Of a DNA stretch of 64,000 bases, positions 19,750 through 28,861 are shown piece by piece. The notes under the pieces were generated by a model. It did no database searches. It saw only the letters and a program-made list of their open reading frames with translations, and was not told where the DNA came from. Source of the stretch: Candidatus Rickettsiella viridis (GTDB lineage: Bacteria; Pseudomonadota; Gammaproteobacteria; Diplorickettsiales; Diplorickettsiaceae); assembly GCF_003966755.1 (NCBI RefSeq), contig NZ_AP018005.1, positions 372,001 to 436,000 of the forward strand, given 5' to 3'. Position 1 is the stretch's first letter, and every line of letters starts with the position of its first letter. Both the position numbers and the translations under genes were made by a program.

Positions 19750-21230
19750 CCAATTATTTCCTCTAATGCATTGGTTTGCTTCCAAGTTAGATTTAATTCT
19801 TTTGCAGCTTTAACATCATCTAAGCGTTGTACCGGTAAATGATGTGGTGCATTCTGCAGCATAGCTGGATTTTCTTTTGCTTCACACAGTATTTTTTCCA
19901 TCGCCGCAACAAACGCATCTAATTCTTGTTTTGATTCTGTTTCAGTCGGTTCAATCAACAAACATTCTGGAACGAGTAAAGGAAAATAAGTCGTTGGCGC
20001 ATGAAAACCAAAGTCGAGTAAACGCTTGCCTATGTCCATGGCAGAGATATGGTATTCTTTCTGCAACTTTCTTAAGGTTAGAATAAATTCGTGGCTAGCG
20101 CGCCGTTGTGAAAACGCGGCAATATAACCAATGGTTTTAAGTCGAGTCAGTAAATAATTAGCATTTAGTGTGGCGAACTTTGAAACACGTGTTAATCCAT
20201 TACAACCCAGTAAACGCGCATAGATATAAGCACGTAGCAGGATTCCAGCATTACCCATAAAAGTAGATAACCGACCGATGCTTTGTGGTCTATCGTTTAA
20301 ATTTAACCAGCGATATTGTTTATTTTCATAAGCAACCGTAGGAATAGGTAAAAAGGGTAATAGCCGTTCTCCAACCGCAACCGGACCCGCACCCGGTCCG
20401 CCACCTCCATGGGGTGTGGCAAATGTTTTATGTAAATTCAGGTGCATCACATCAAATCCCATATCGCCAGGTCGGACTTTACCTAAAATGGCATTGAGAT
20501 TGGCACCATCATAGTAAAGTAAGCCACCGGCCTCATGAATGGTTTTAGCAATTTCTTCAATTTGTCTTTCGAATATGCCTAAGGTGGAGGGATTGGTTAG
20601 CATAATTCCCGCTGTTTTAGGACCCACTGCCGCTTTTAATGCCGCTAAATCCACGTCGCCCGTTTCTTTGTTAGTCGGAATTTCACGTACGCTATAACCG
20701 CACATCACCGCAGAAGCGGGATTCGTACCGTGTGCGGCATCAGGAACAAGAAATTCGGTACGTTCTATATCAGCGCGCGATTCGTGATAGGCCTTAATCA
20801 TGGCAACGCCTGCAAATTCACCTTGCGCGCCGGCCATTGGCGATAAAGAAACACCGCGCATACCGGTTACTTCTTTTAAAATTTCTTGAAACTCATACAA
20901 ACAGTGTAGAGTGCCCTGACAATTTTCGGCGGGTGTTAAAGGGTGCTGGTTTAAAAACGCTGGTAAGGAGGCTAAGCGGTGTACGCCACGTGGATTATAT
21001 TTCATGGTGCATCAACCCAATGGATAAAAATGGGTATCAATAGAAAAGTTTTTTTGCGATAAGCGCGTGAAATGACGTACGACTTGTAGTTCCGAAACTT
21101 GTGGCAGTAAGGGTTCTGTTTTGCGTAATAAACCTTCAGGAATAGATGAAAAAAAATCGCTGGCATTATCGTTGGCCGGGATTTGTGCTTTGGCAATACG
21201 ACCCGATTGGCTAAGTTCAAAAATAAGCAT
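19746..21230 (-). pseudogene. gcvPB: Glycine dehydrogenase (decarboxylating) subunit 2, GcvPB, with in-frame TGA
   Basis: The N-terminal 72 codons (from ATG 21230, MLIFELSQSGRIAKAQ) end in FYPLG then TGA at 21012-21014; the same frame resumes at once with C-T-M-K-Y-N-P-R and runs 419 codons to 19746. Family members read YPLGSCTMKYNP, so the conserved Ser (TCA) has become TGA. The downstream part has the PLP lysine region ([21 protein letters not shown]). Intact it would be about 494 residues, the expected length. GcvPA plus GcvPB form the P-protein that decarboxylates glycine. The ATG two codons after the stop could allow reinitiation, yielding two fragments. It could also be a base-call error, since gcvT, gcvH and gcvPA are intact. 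Confidence 0.88.
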
Positions 21231-21235
21231 AATTT

Positions 21236-22600
21236 TTATGAGTGTGAAGTTAATAGGTGCAAAAGCTGTTGCTGATAAAAATCAAGTTCAGCTTGGTTTT
21301 TTGTTTCAGTGACACAGACTAATAAAGTATTTCCTAATTCAGGATAGAGTGCAGACAAATCGAATCCACCTTGTATGCCAATTTTTGCCAAATCATTTAA
21401 TAGGGTATTAACAGGTTTTGATAAACGAATGACAAATTCATGGAAAAAGGGTGAATGAAAAACCAATTCGACGCCAGCAATTTGTGTTAATTGTTTAGCT
21501 AGTTTTTGTGCATTGTGATGCGCGGTTTGCGCTACTGTTTTTAAGCCCCTAGCGCCTAATAAGCTCATATAAATGGTTGCTGCGGTAACCAGCAATCCTT
21601 GATTAGTGCAGATGTTAGAGGTGGCTTTTGCACGACGGATATGTTGTTCGCGTGCTTGTAAGGTCAGTGTAAATCCGGTCTTGCCCGTTTTGTCTACGGT
21701 ACGTCCAACAATTCGACCTGGCATTTGTCTGACCCATTCTTTTTTACAGCACATAAAGCCAAAGTAGGGTCCTCCACCTGCCAGCGGTATGCCAAGCGGT
21801 TGACCTTCGCCACATACAATGTCAGCGCCTTTTTGTCCCCATTGTCCTGGTTCTTTGATTAATCCTAACGCGATAGGGTTTGTTACAGCAATAACAAGGC
21901 TATTATTTTCATGTGCCCAATCGGTTAATTGATCGACGGCTTCAAATGAGCCAAAAAAATTAGGATGTTGAATGACTAAGGCACAGATATCTTGCTGATT
22001 CCACGGTTCTAGGGCGGTTAAGGGTGTATTACCGTGATCACCGTAAGAAATTTCAATGAGTTCAATTTTTTGTTGTGTGACGATGGATTGTATCGTTTGA
22101 CGATAAAAGGGGTGCAAGGTTTTAGTAATTAAAATGCGTGCTGATTTGCTTTGTTTATTAGCTCGAACCGCCATTAAAATAGCTTCGGCAAGTGCAGAAG
22201 CGCCGTCATAGAGTGATGCATTGGAATAATCCATGCCCGTCAAGCTGGTCATCATCGTTTGATATTCATAGATGAGTTGCAAGGTTCCTTGGCTTGCTTC
22301 TGCTTGATAGGGTGTATACGCCGTCATGAATTCGCCACGACTGGTCAGATCCCAAACCGCCGCAGGAATATGATGTTCATAAGCACCGGCACCGATAAAA
22401 CAAAGCCCTTTTTTGTTTTCTTGGGCGCGTTCTTGTAGAAGACGCGCTGTTTCCATTTCATTTAATCCGGTAGGAATATGTTTGAGTTCAGTATTTTTTA
22501 GGTGTGTAGGAATTTCATCAAAAAGATCATCCGTGCTATGCACGCCGATAGTGGCTAGCATTTCTTGTACTTCGACGTCGGTATGAGGAATAAATGGCAT
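21236..22600 (-). CDS. gcvPA: Glycine dehydrogenase (decarboxylating) subunit 1, GcvPA
   Basis: 454 residues from ATG 22600, which immediately follows the gcvH stop (22602-22604); a TTG at 22615 would overlap gcvH and add five residues. It begins [20 protein letters not shown], the usual GcvPA start, and contains [14 protein letters not shown] and [20 protein letters not shown]. The split P-protein form differs from the single-chain enzyme of E. coli. It pairs with GcvPB encoded 6 bases downstream. The pathway makes CO2, ammonia, NADH and methylene-tetrahydrofolate with GcvH and GcvT. Confidence 0.95.
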   Translation of the reverse strand: MPFIPHTDVEVQEMLATIGVHSTDDLFDEIPTHLKNTELKHIPTGLNEMETARLLQERAQENKKGLCFIGAGAYEHHIPAAVWDLTSRGEFMTAYTPYQAEASQGTLQLIYEYQTMMTSLTGMDYSNASLYDGASALAEAILMAVRANKQSKSARILITKTLHPFYRQTIQSIVTQQKIELIEISYGDHGNTPLTALEPWNQQDICALVIQHPNFFGSFEAVDQLTDWAHENNSLVIAVTNPIALGLIKEPGQWGQKGADIVCGEGQPLGIPLAGGGPYFGFMCCKKEWVRQMPGRIVGRTVDKTGKTGFTLTLQAREQHIRRAKATSNICTNQGLLVTAATIYMSLLGARGLKTVAQTAHHNAQKLAKQLTQIAGVELVFHSPFFHEFVIRLSKPVNTLLNDLAKIGIQGGFDLSALYPELGNTLLVCVTETKNQAELDFYQQQLLHLLTSHS

Positions 22601-22601
22601 A

Positions 22602-22997
22602 TTAGTGCGTCTCAACAGAAATTTGTTCTTGGTAATTTTTTGCGCTTAAAAGCTTTTCTAATTCACTAGAGTCAGAAAATTTAATGCGAAATAACCAACC
22701 TTCACCATAAGGATCAGAATTAACCAAACCAGGGGTATCACTTAAGCGAGGATTTACTTCAATGATCTCACCGGAAAGTGGCGAATAAACATCGGCAGCG
22801 GCTTTTACTGATTCTAACACACAGATTTCTTCACCTTCTTTTGTTTGTTTCGCGAGGGCAGGTAATTCAACAAAGACAATGTCACCTAATAAGTCTTGTG
22901 CGTGATCGCTAATGCCAACACGGGCAATAATACTTTTGTCTTCTAACTGAATCCATTCGTGCGTGGCAGTATATTTCAAGTGTTCAGGTGTTTTCAT
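22602..22997 (-). CDS. gcvH: Glycine cleavage system H protein
   Basis: 131 residues, standard length. It has the lipoyl domain with [20 protein letters not shown], whose lysine (ESVKAA) receives the lipoate arm that carries the aminomethyl group between the P, T and L proteins. The gene is 32 bases downstream of gcvT and directly upstream of gcvPA, in the order T-H-PA-PB. No glycine riboswitch is visible upstream of the operon. Confidence 0.97.
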   Translation of the reverse strand: MKTPEHLKYTATHEWIQLEDKSIIARVGISDHAQDLLGDIVFVELPALAKQTKEGEEICVLESVKAAADVYSPLSGEIIEVNPRLSDTPGLVNSDPYGEGWLFRIKFSDSSELEKLLSAKNYQEQISVETH

Positions 22998-23029
22998 AAA
23001 TTTAAAGTCTCATTTATCAGTGAATTTTT

Positions 23030-24121
23030 TTATTCAAAGGCTTTTTTTCCTTTGCGTATAAAAGGCGGTTTAATAATTTTTGCCCGGTAGTTTTTATCAC
23101 GGATCGTCACCTGGCAATAGTCACCACTCTCCAGCGGTAGTCGTGCCAGTGCAATAGAGCAGGCTAAGCTCGGTGAAAAGCTAGCACTGGTAATGTGCCC
23201 TTTATCGCCTTTTTCTGTGGTTAATATGCAATCTTTACGTAATATAGCGCGTTCTTCTAACACTAAACCAACTAATTCAGGTTGCAGTTGATCGCGTTGT
23301 TGTGTGAGTGCTTCGCGCCCTATAAAGTCACGATCGCTTGGCTCCCAGCCAATCGTCCAGGCTAGATTAGATTCGAGAGGTGTCGTACTGATATCCATAT
23401 CAGAGCCATGCAGATTAAATCCCGCTTCTAAGCGCAAGGTATCACGTGCTCCGAGTCCACAGGCTGGAATATCTAACTCCAATAAACGTTGCCAAAAAGT
23501 TTCTGCTTCATGGTGTGGAAGCATCACTTCAAAACCATCTTCGCCAGTATAACCGGTTCTAGCCACACACCAGTTGTTTTGTTCTACGCAATGAAAAGGT
23601 TTTAGGTTTTCAATCAGTGTTTGTTGTGTTGCATTAAAAGCGGGTAAGGATTTTTGTCTGGCGTTCGGACCTTGAATAGCTAGGATGGAAAGGTCGTGTC
23701 GTTCCTCAATCAGCAGATCACTAAAGCGTTCGGCTTGTTTATTGAACCAATGAAGATCTTGCTCACGATTCCCTGCATTCACTACGATACGATAACGTTG
23801 CTCCGATAATTGATAAACGATTAAATCATCGAGAATGCCGGCTTCATCATTTAATAGGCAACTATAGAGCGCTTTGCCAGGCTTAAGTTTTTGTGGATTG
23901 TTGGCTAGTAAATAGCTGAGATACGCTAAGCTATTCTTACCTAAAATATCGATGGCCAACATATGGGAAACATCGAATAGTCCACTATCTTGCCGGACTG
24001 CATGGTGCTCTTGTATTTGTGAGCGATAATGCAGAGGCATCTCCCAACCTGCAAAATCGACAAGCTTGGCGCCAGCCATTTGGTGTTGTGTATAAAGGGC
24101 TGTTCTTTTTCCCATGGTCAT
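23030..24121 (-). CDS. gcvT: Aminomethyltransferase GcvT (glycine cleavage T protein)
   Basis: 363 residues. N-terminal RTALYTQHQMAGAKLVDFAGWEMPLHY, then SGLFDVSHM, and RTGYTGEDGFEVMLP, CGLGARDTLRLEAGFNLHGSDM, all typical of GcvT. It transfers the methylene group from lipoyl-GcvH to tetrahydrofolate. It is the first gene of the gcvT-gcvH-gcvPA-gcvPB operon on the minus strand. The start may be ATG 24121 or the second ATG two codons later. Only about 70 bases separate it from a dispersed repeat (24194-24276) upstream, so its promoter is short or lies within the repeat. Confidence 0.96.
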   Translation of the reverse strand: MTMGKRTALYTQHQMAGAKLVDFAGWEMPLHYRSQIQEHHAVRQDSGLFDVSHMLAIDILGKNSLAYLSYLLANNPQKLKPGKALYSCLLNDEAGILDDLIVYQLSEQRYRIVVNAGNREQDLHWFNKQAERFSDLLIEERHDLSILAIQGPNARQKSLPAFNATQQTLIENLKPFHCVEQNNWCVARTGYTGEDGFEVMLPHHEAETFWQRLLELDIPACGLGARDTLRLEAGFNLHGSDMDISTTPLESNLAWTIGWEPSDRDFIGREALTQQRDQLQPELVGLVLEERAILRKDCILTTEKGDKGHITSASFSPSLACSIALARLPLESGDYCQVTIRDKNYRAKIIKPPFIRKGKKAFE

Positions 24122-24193
24122 TCCATTATTTTAATGTCATTGGTCCCGATTATAACGCGATTAAGTCGACGTTAGTATACTTCTTGAAACTCG

Positions 24194-24276
24194 GTCATTG
24201 CGAGCGCGAAGCGTGCGGCAATCCAGAAAGTATCGTAACCTGGATGGCCACGCTTACTACGTAAGCTCGCCATGAC
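24194..24276. repeat. GTCATTGCGAGC palindromic repeat, copy a
   Basis: 83 bp with ends GTCATTGCGAGC and GCTCGCCATGAC, inverted repeats of each other with one mismatch, and further partial complementarity inside. A second copy is at 27922-28002. Similar REP-like elements are widespread in Rickettsiales and Legionellales. The first 20 bases of the right end encode the last residues (RHGELT) and stop of the glycosyltransferase gene 24257-25195. Confidence 0.85.
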
Positions 24277-25195
24277 GTAATTTTTTTATTAATTTTACGA
24301 AACGAGATTTTAATAGTTTGAATTCATAGCGACGGAATACGTCCCATATTTTAGGATAATACCAACATTTTTTGATAATACTGCGAACCAGTTTTCTTGC
24401 TAAGTGCTTTTCTCCGATACGATAGTATTGTCCAGTCAGACTGGTGTAGTAATATAGCCAGAGTGCAGATTGTTGGCTTAGGAATTTATCATTCGTATAT
24501 AAGAAATATTGCATCGCATTAATGACAGCAGGGATATCGATTGAACGGCTTAAACTAGTTTGTTGATGAATATGCACATTCAGTAAAACTTTTGGAATAG
24601 ATGCATAAGCTACGCTCGCTTCTAGCATACGCAGCACCAGATCTAAATCCTCCGCAAAACTCATTTCGGGATTAAAGACACCGGCGCGCTTAAAGCAAAG
24701 ACGATGATAGACGAGTCCAACATAATCCATCTTAGTAATGAAGAGTAAGTTTTTTTCTTGATTTAAATGCCATAGCTTGGTTTTTATAGCATGTTTCTCG
24801 CTTTTTAATTTATTTGAGGTAAATACATTAGCAATACCAACCCGAATAAAACCAATAAAAGGTTGTTGTTTCTTTTCGAAAAAATAAAAGATTTCCCGTA
24901 AAAACTCAGGCAAATATTCATCATCATCGTCTAAAAAACAGATATATTCTCCTTTAGCGAGTGCGATACCGGTGTTTCTCGCCATAGAGACACCTTGATT
25001 ATGTGTTTGTCGAATAGTCGTTATTCTGCTGTCGGTAAATTCGGCGACAACCTGCGGTGTATTATCTGTTGAGCAGTCATCAATAATAATCAGTTCAAAA
25101 TTTGTAAAGCTTTGTGCTAAGACACTGCGTATAGCACGGGGTAAAAACTGACTACGGTTATAGGTGGTTAAGATAATAGAGAATAAAGGTTGCAT
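24257..25195 (-). CDS. Family 2 glycosyltransferase
   Basis: 312 residues. GT-A fold N-terminus: PLFSIILTTYNRSQFLPRAIRSVLAQS, LIIIDDCSTDNT, ARNTGIALAKGEYICFLDDDDEYLP, where the aspartate cluster would bind metal and nucleotide sugar. The C-terminal 120 residues are rich in K/R and aromatic residues and have no clear membrane span. It is a paralogue of the gene 2 bases upstream (25198-26085) and ends the parA-parB-GT2-GT2 run. Its last residues (LRHGELT) are encoded by the palindromic repeat at 24194-24276. Substrate is unknown; a surface glycan role is a guess. Confidence 0.87.
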   Translation of the reverse strand: MQPLFSIILTTYNRSQFLPRAIRSVLAQSFTNFELIIIDDCSTDNTPQVVAEFTDSRITTIRQTHNQGVSMARNTGIALAKGEYICFLDDDDEYLPEFLREIFYFFEKKQQPFIGFIRVGIANVFTSNKLKSEKHAIKTKLWHLNQEKNLLFITKMDYVGLVYHRLCFKRAGVFNPEMSFAEDLDLVLRMLEASVAYASIPKVLLNVHIHQQTSLSRSIDIPAVINAMQYFLYTNDKFLSQQSALWLYYYTSLTGQYYRIGEKHLARKLVRSIIKKCWYYPKIWDVFRRYEFKLLKSRFVKLIKKLRHGELT

Positions 25196-25197
25196 CG

Positions 25198-26085
25198 TTA
25201 GGTCTTTAATAAGTTGGATTTTAACGATTTGAGTTCCAGTCTAAGCGATAACTCCCAGATTCTAGGATAGTACCAACATTTTTTAATGATCAGGCAAACT
25301 AATTTCCTCGCTTGTTGCTTTTTGCCCACACGATAATAGTCGCTGACTAGATTCGTATGCCAACGTAACCACAGGGGTAAGTTTTGATTTAGAAATGCGG
25401 CATGAGCAACTAAAAGATATTCCGAGTTCGCTATTCTATCAGCCAGTGTGATTGAACGGCTTAAACTAGGCTGTTCATGTATATGTATTTTGATTAAAAC
25501 CTTGGGAATTGCTGCATAATCTAAACCGGTAGCTAGCATGCGGTAAACAATATCCATATCTTCTCTAAGATGTAGTGTTGGATTAAATAATCCCACACGT
25601 TCAAAACAGGTATGGTGGATAGTGATTCCAGAGAAAAGAATCTCTAAGAGAAACAATAGGTTTTTCTTGTTATCTAAATTAAAAAGTTCCGTTTGGATTG
25701 TTTTTTCTTCATGGATTTTGGCTATTCCTGTCCAAATCAAACCGATAAAAGCCTGGCTTTTCTTTTTTAAAAATTGACTGACTTCTTGTAAAAACGTCGG
25801 TAAATATTCATCATCATCATCTAAAAAACACAAATATTCGCCTTTGGCTTGTTTTATGCCGGTATTTCTAGCCGTAGAAACGCCCTGGTTATGATCTTGT
25901 TGAATATAAGTCATTCTATTGTCGGTGAATTCGTAGACCACTTGTCGTGTATTATCGGTCGAATGATCATCGACAATGATCAGCTCAAAATTGCTAAAGC
26001 TTTGTTGTAGAACACTGCGTAGGGCGCGTGGCAAGAGTTGACTACGGTTATACGTAGTCAGGATGATAGAAAATAAAGGAACCAT
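25198..26085 (-). CDS. Family 2 glycosyltransferase (tandem paralogue)
   Basis: 295 residues, with the same start as its neighbour: VPLFSIILTTYNRSQLLPRALRSVLQQSFSNFELIIVDDHSTDNT and CFLDDDDEYLP. The two proteins align along their length (both end near KKCWYYP-IW), so they arose by tandem duplication and then diverged. Only 2 bases separate it from parB upstream and 2 from the second copy downstream, which suggests one transcript. No known link between chromosome segregation and these enzymes is implied. Confidence 0.87.
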   Translation of the reverse strand: MVPLFSIILTTYNRSQLLPRALRSVLQQSFSNFELIIVDDHSTDNTRQVVYEFTDNRMTYIQQDHNQGVSTARNTGIKQAKGEYLCFLDDDDEYLPTFLQEVSQFLKKKSQAFIGLIWTGIAKIHEEKTIQTELFNLDNKKNLLFLLEILFSGITIHHTCFERVGLFNPTLHLREDMDIVYRMLATGLDYAAIPKVLIKIHIHEQPSLSRSITLADRIANSEYLLVAHAAFLNQNLPLWLRWHTNLVSDYYRVGKKQQARKLVCLIIKKCWYYPRIWELSLRLELKSLKSNLLKT

Positions 26086-26087
26086 TA

Positions 26088-26954
26088 TTAATTGATGTGG
26101 GCGAGAATCCCATCGAGTTCTTCTAGGCTGTTATAGTGAATAATCAGTTGCCCTTTACCTTGTAAGCCTTGCTTAAAGAATACTTTGGCGCCTAATTTAT
26201 CCGATAGATTGCGTTCTAATAACGCGACATCAGCATTTATTTTGAGTGGGATCTCGTGAGTTTGCTCCAGGAAGGATCCATTTTGTACCCATCGTTCAGT
26301 TTCACGCACCGAGAGTTTATTTTTGACTACTTTTTCAGCCGCTTGCGTTTGCAGTGCCGGATCTAAGCTCAATAAGGCTCGAGCATGACCCATTTCAAGC
26401 TGCCCTTGTTGCAATAATAGTTTGACCGCAGGCGCTAAACTTAATAAACGTAGTAAATTAGTGATAGCGGTACGCGAACGGCCTAGTGTTTCCGCAACCT
26501 GTTGGTGTGTCATGCTAAATTCGTTAATCAGCCGTTGTATGCCTTCTGCTTCTTCCAATGGATTTAAATCTTGGCGTTGAATATTTTCGATTAAAGAGAT
26601 GGCTAGCGCCGTCTCATCAGAAATCGTTTTAATTAAAACCGGTACTTCAGTGAGTTGTGCGAGTTGCGCGGCACGCCAACGACGTTCGCCCGCGATGATT
26701 TCATAACGATCTTTTTCAATAGCACGTATGACAATCGGGTTAATAATGCCTTGTGTACGAATCGAATTAGAAAGTTCTTCCAATGCCTCTTTTGCAAATT
26801 CCCGTCGTGGTTGATAACGTCCCGCTTGCAGCTTTTCGATGGCTAAGTAACGTAATTCTTCTTTTGCCACGGTGCTGGTTTGCACTAAATCGTCAAATGG
26901 CTGACTGCTTAATAGCATGTCCAGATTTCGGCCTAAACGTGATTTTTTCATCAT
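26088..26954 (-). CDS. parB: Chromosome partitioning protein ParB
   Basis: 288 residues. N-terminal LGRNLDMLL, a ParB/Srx core with LQAGRYQPRREF, IAGERRWRAAQLA (the CTP-binding GERRWRA motif) and ENIQRQDLNPLEEA, then a helix-turn-helix (THQQVAETLGRSRTAITNLLRLL) for parS binding and a C-terminal dimerisation domain. It loads on parS near the origin and works with ParA. It overlaps parA by 4 bases. I did not find a clear parS palindrome in this window. Genes gidA/gidB, common neighbours of parAB, are absent. Confidence 0.95.
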   Translation of the reverse strand: MMKKSRLGRNLDMLLSSQPFDDLVQTSTVAKEELRYLAIEKLQAGRYQPRREFAKEALEELSNSIRTQGIINPIVIRAIEKDRYEIIAGERRWRAAQLAQLTEVPVLIKTISDETALAISLIENIQRQDLNPLEEAEGIQRLINEFSMTHQQVAETLGRSRTAITNLLRLLSLAPAVKLLLQQGQLEMGHARALLSLDPALQTQAAEKVVKNKLSVRETERWVQNGSFLEQTHEIPLKINADVALLERNLSDKLGAKVFFKQGLQGKGQLIIHYNSLEELDGILAHIN

Positions 26955-27817
26955 ACTACCTGTTCAACAGACGGAGATTTTTCGTGCTTGGAACGTTTTT
27001 TTAATAGCGTATTGGGGGTCGTTAAAGGTGCTGATTCTACGAAAGTGCTTGCATCCTGTCCATCACGCACTAAGATTTCTTTGGCTAAGCTGATATAGGC
27101 TTGGCTGCCGCTGGAATGAGGATCGTAGAGCAAAGCCGGTTGACCATGGCTAGGGGCTTCGGCCAAGCGGATATTGCGCGGAATAGTGGTTGTGTACAAT
27201 TTATCTTTAAAGTGTATGAATAATTCTTCGGCCACTTGTTTGGCTAAGCTATTACGGCTATCAAATAAGGTACGTAATATGCCATGAATTTGTAAAGCGG
27301 GATTGACGGTGGTGCGTATGCTTTGTAGTGTATTCATTAAACTGCTGAGACCTTCTAATGCAAAATATTCGCACTGTACGGGTATGATCACAGAATTGGC
27401 AGCAACTAAGGCATTGACGGTCAATATGTTTAATGAGGGCGGGCAGTCTAATAGAATATAATCGTAAGATGCGATTAAAGGGGCAAGTATTTTTTTAAGT
27501 GTATATTCGCGTTGTTCTTTTTGTAATAACTGAATTTCAGTCTGTGTGAGATCGCCCGAACCAGGAATGAGGGTGTAATGCGCCGGTGTTTCTATCAGAC
27601 TTTCTTCGACGGGGACTTCATCCAGAAGTACCTGCGCAATGTTAGCGGTGGTCGCTTCTTTTTGAAAAAGGCTGCCGGTCGTTGCATTGGCTTGTGGATC
27701 CAAATCGATTAATAGGGTTTTTTGTTTTAGTAAGGCCATGGACGCAGCCAAGTTGATACAACTTGTGGTTTTACCTACGCCGCCTTTTTGATTCACAATA
27801 GCAATAATTTTGCCCAT
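26951..27817 (-). CDS. parA: Chromosome partitioning ATPase ParA (Soj)
   Basis: 288 residues. Deviant Walker A NQKGGVGKTTSCINLAASMA at residues 8-27, Walker B YDYILLDCPPSLNILTVNAL, and the switch DLDPQANATTGS. Chromosomal ParA/Soj proteins are about 255-265 residues; this one has an extra polar tail of about 30 residues (after AKEILVRDGQDAS) ending KRSKHEKSPSVEQVV. It hydrolyses ATP on the nucleoid and moves ParB-parS complexes. It is divergent from znuA. Confidence 0.95.
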   Translation of the reverse strand: MGKIIAIVNQKGGVGKTTSCINLAASMALLKQKTLLIDLDPQANATTGSLFQKEATTANIAQVLLDEVPVEESLIETPAHYTLIPGSGDLTQTEIQLLQKEQREYTLKKILAPLIASYDYILLDCPPSLNILTVNALVAANSVIIPVQCEYFALEGLSSLMNTLQSIRTTVNPALQIHGILRTLFDSRNSLAKQVAEELFIHFKDKLYTTTIPRNIRLAEAPSHGQPALLYDPHSSGSQAYISLAKEILVRDGQDASTFVESAPLTTPNTLLKKRSKHEKSPSVEQVV

Positions 27818-27842
27818 AAGGTCTCATCACTCAGTCTTGACA

Positions 27843-27865
27843 TGTTTGGTATAGTATAACGATTC
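27843..27865. promoter_or_regulatory. Putative Zur (zinc uptake regulator) box
   Basis: GTTTGGTATAGTATAACGAT (inside 27844-27863) is close to the enterobacterial Zur consensus, a palindrome around TGTTATANTATAACA; the inner GGTATAGTATAAC differs from a perfect palindrome at one base. It sits before the zinc transporter genes znuA-znuC-znuB and in the divergent parA-znuA gap. Support is sequence match plus context. Confidence 0.6.
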
Positions 27866-27921
27866 GTTAGAGTTCTGCATAACCAAGTCATGAAGCTTTT
27901 AACACACCGTCTATTATTTTT

Positions 27922-28002
27922 GTTATTGCGAGCGCGGCAAGCGCGCGGCAATCCGGAGATTTGCCCTGGATGGCCACGCTTACTTCGTAAGCTCGCCATG
28001 AC
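27922..28002. repeat. GTCATTGCGAGC palindromic repeat, copy b
   Basis: 81 bp, same layout as copy a (24194-24276): starts TTATTGCGAGCGCGG and ends GCTCGCCATGAC, with TGGATGGCCACGCTTACT near the middle in both. The terminal CCATGAC contains the preferred znuA start codon (27998), so the repeat lies in the 5' region of znuA and its entire length is also open in the znuA frame. Confidence 0.85.
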
Positions 28003-28861
28003 AGCTATTTTGTTTTTGTTAGGGATTCTCTTCTATCAAAGCAGTATAGCGGCGCCTATTCATATTGTTGCCGCAGAAAATTTTTATGCGTCAGTGGCTA
28101 AAGAAATAGGTGGATCCTATGTTTCTGTAGAAAGTATCATGAGCCAACCCGATCAAGATCCACACTTATTTAATGTCACGCCCCGTATTGCTAAAAGTTT
28201 GGGCCGGGCTGATCTCGTTGTGTTCAATGGCTTAGGTTATGATGCGTGGATGCAGGGTTTATTAAGTGTTGCCGCCGTTGCAGTGCAGGCCAAAATTTGC
28301 GTTGGACAATTAGTGAATAAAAAAGAAGGAGACAACCCCCATATTTGGTACGATCCGGCGACAATGCCTCTGTATGCAAAAGCACTGCTTGATTTTTTAG
28401 TTCAAAAAGATCCGGTACACCAAGTGGCTTATCAAGCGAATTACCAAGCCTTTATTAAACGCTATCAACGATTAAGCGATTTAATTCAGCAGCTAAAATC
28501 ACAATCGCAACAGGTTAAGGTGATTGCGACAGAGCCGGTGTTTGGTTATATGGCCAACGCCTTAGGTTTTGATATGCAAGGCATGGCTTTTCAAACGAGT
28601 ATGATGAACGGTGTTGATCCGAGTCCGCAACAGGTGTTGGAGTTTCAAAATGCCCTACAAACTCGTCGTGTTAAGGTTTTATTCTATAATAAGCAAGTCA
28701 GCAGTCCTTTAATTCAACAATTATTAAAGGTTGCAAAGAGAAATGCTATTCCTGTCATTGGTATAACCGAGACACAGCCGGCGAATACCACGTATAGTGG
28801 TTGGATGTCGGATCAATTACATCAATTGGCTAAGGCGCTACATGAACACGCTAGCATTTAA
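27998..28861 (+). CDS. znuA: Zinc ABC transporter substrate-binding protein ZnuA
   Basis: About 287 residues from ATG 27998, giving signal peptide MTAILFLLGILFYQSSIAAP; the frame is open further back to ATG 27890, which would add 36 residues encoded mostly by the palindromic repeat. The cluster A-I metal-binding family is shown by IVAAENFYASVAKEIGG, DQDPHLF (metal His), NPHIWYDPATM (metal His) and EPVFGYMANALGF. The short His-rich loop typical of some ZnuA is absent. It delivers periplasmic zinc to ZnuB/ZnuC; manganese cannot be excluded, but the Zur-like box favours zinc. Confidence 0.88.
   Translation: MTAILFLLGILFYQSSIAAPIHIVAAENFYASVAKEIGGSYVSVESIMSQPDQDPHLFNVTPRIAKSLGRADLVVFNGLGYDAWMQGLLSVAAVAVQAKICVGQLVNKKEGDNPHIWYDPATMPLYAKALLDFLVQKDPVHQVAYQANYQAFIKRYQRLSDLIQQLKSQSQQVKVIATEPVFGYMANALGFDMQGMAFQTSMMNGVDPSPQQVLEFQNALQTRRVKVLFYNKQVSSPLIQQLLKVAKRNAIPVIGITETQPANTTYSGWMSDQLHQLAKALHEHASI

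Noticed and set aside
21012-21014. TGA in gcvPB as a selenocysteine codon
   Set aside because: The family residue is serine, no SECIS-like hairpin is obvious after it, and no selenoprotein genes are seen in the window.
24122-24193. Glycine riboswitch upstream of the gcv operon
   Set aside because: Only about 70 bases lie between gcvT and the repeat, with no tandem aptamer pattern.
26088-27890. parS site near parAB
   Set aside because: No TGTTTCACGTGAAACA-like palindrome was found by eye here or elsewhere in the window.
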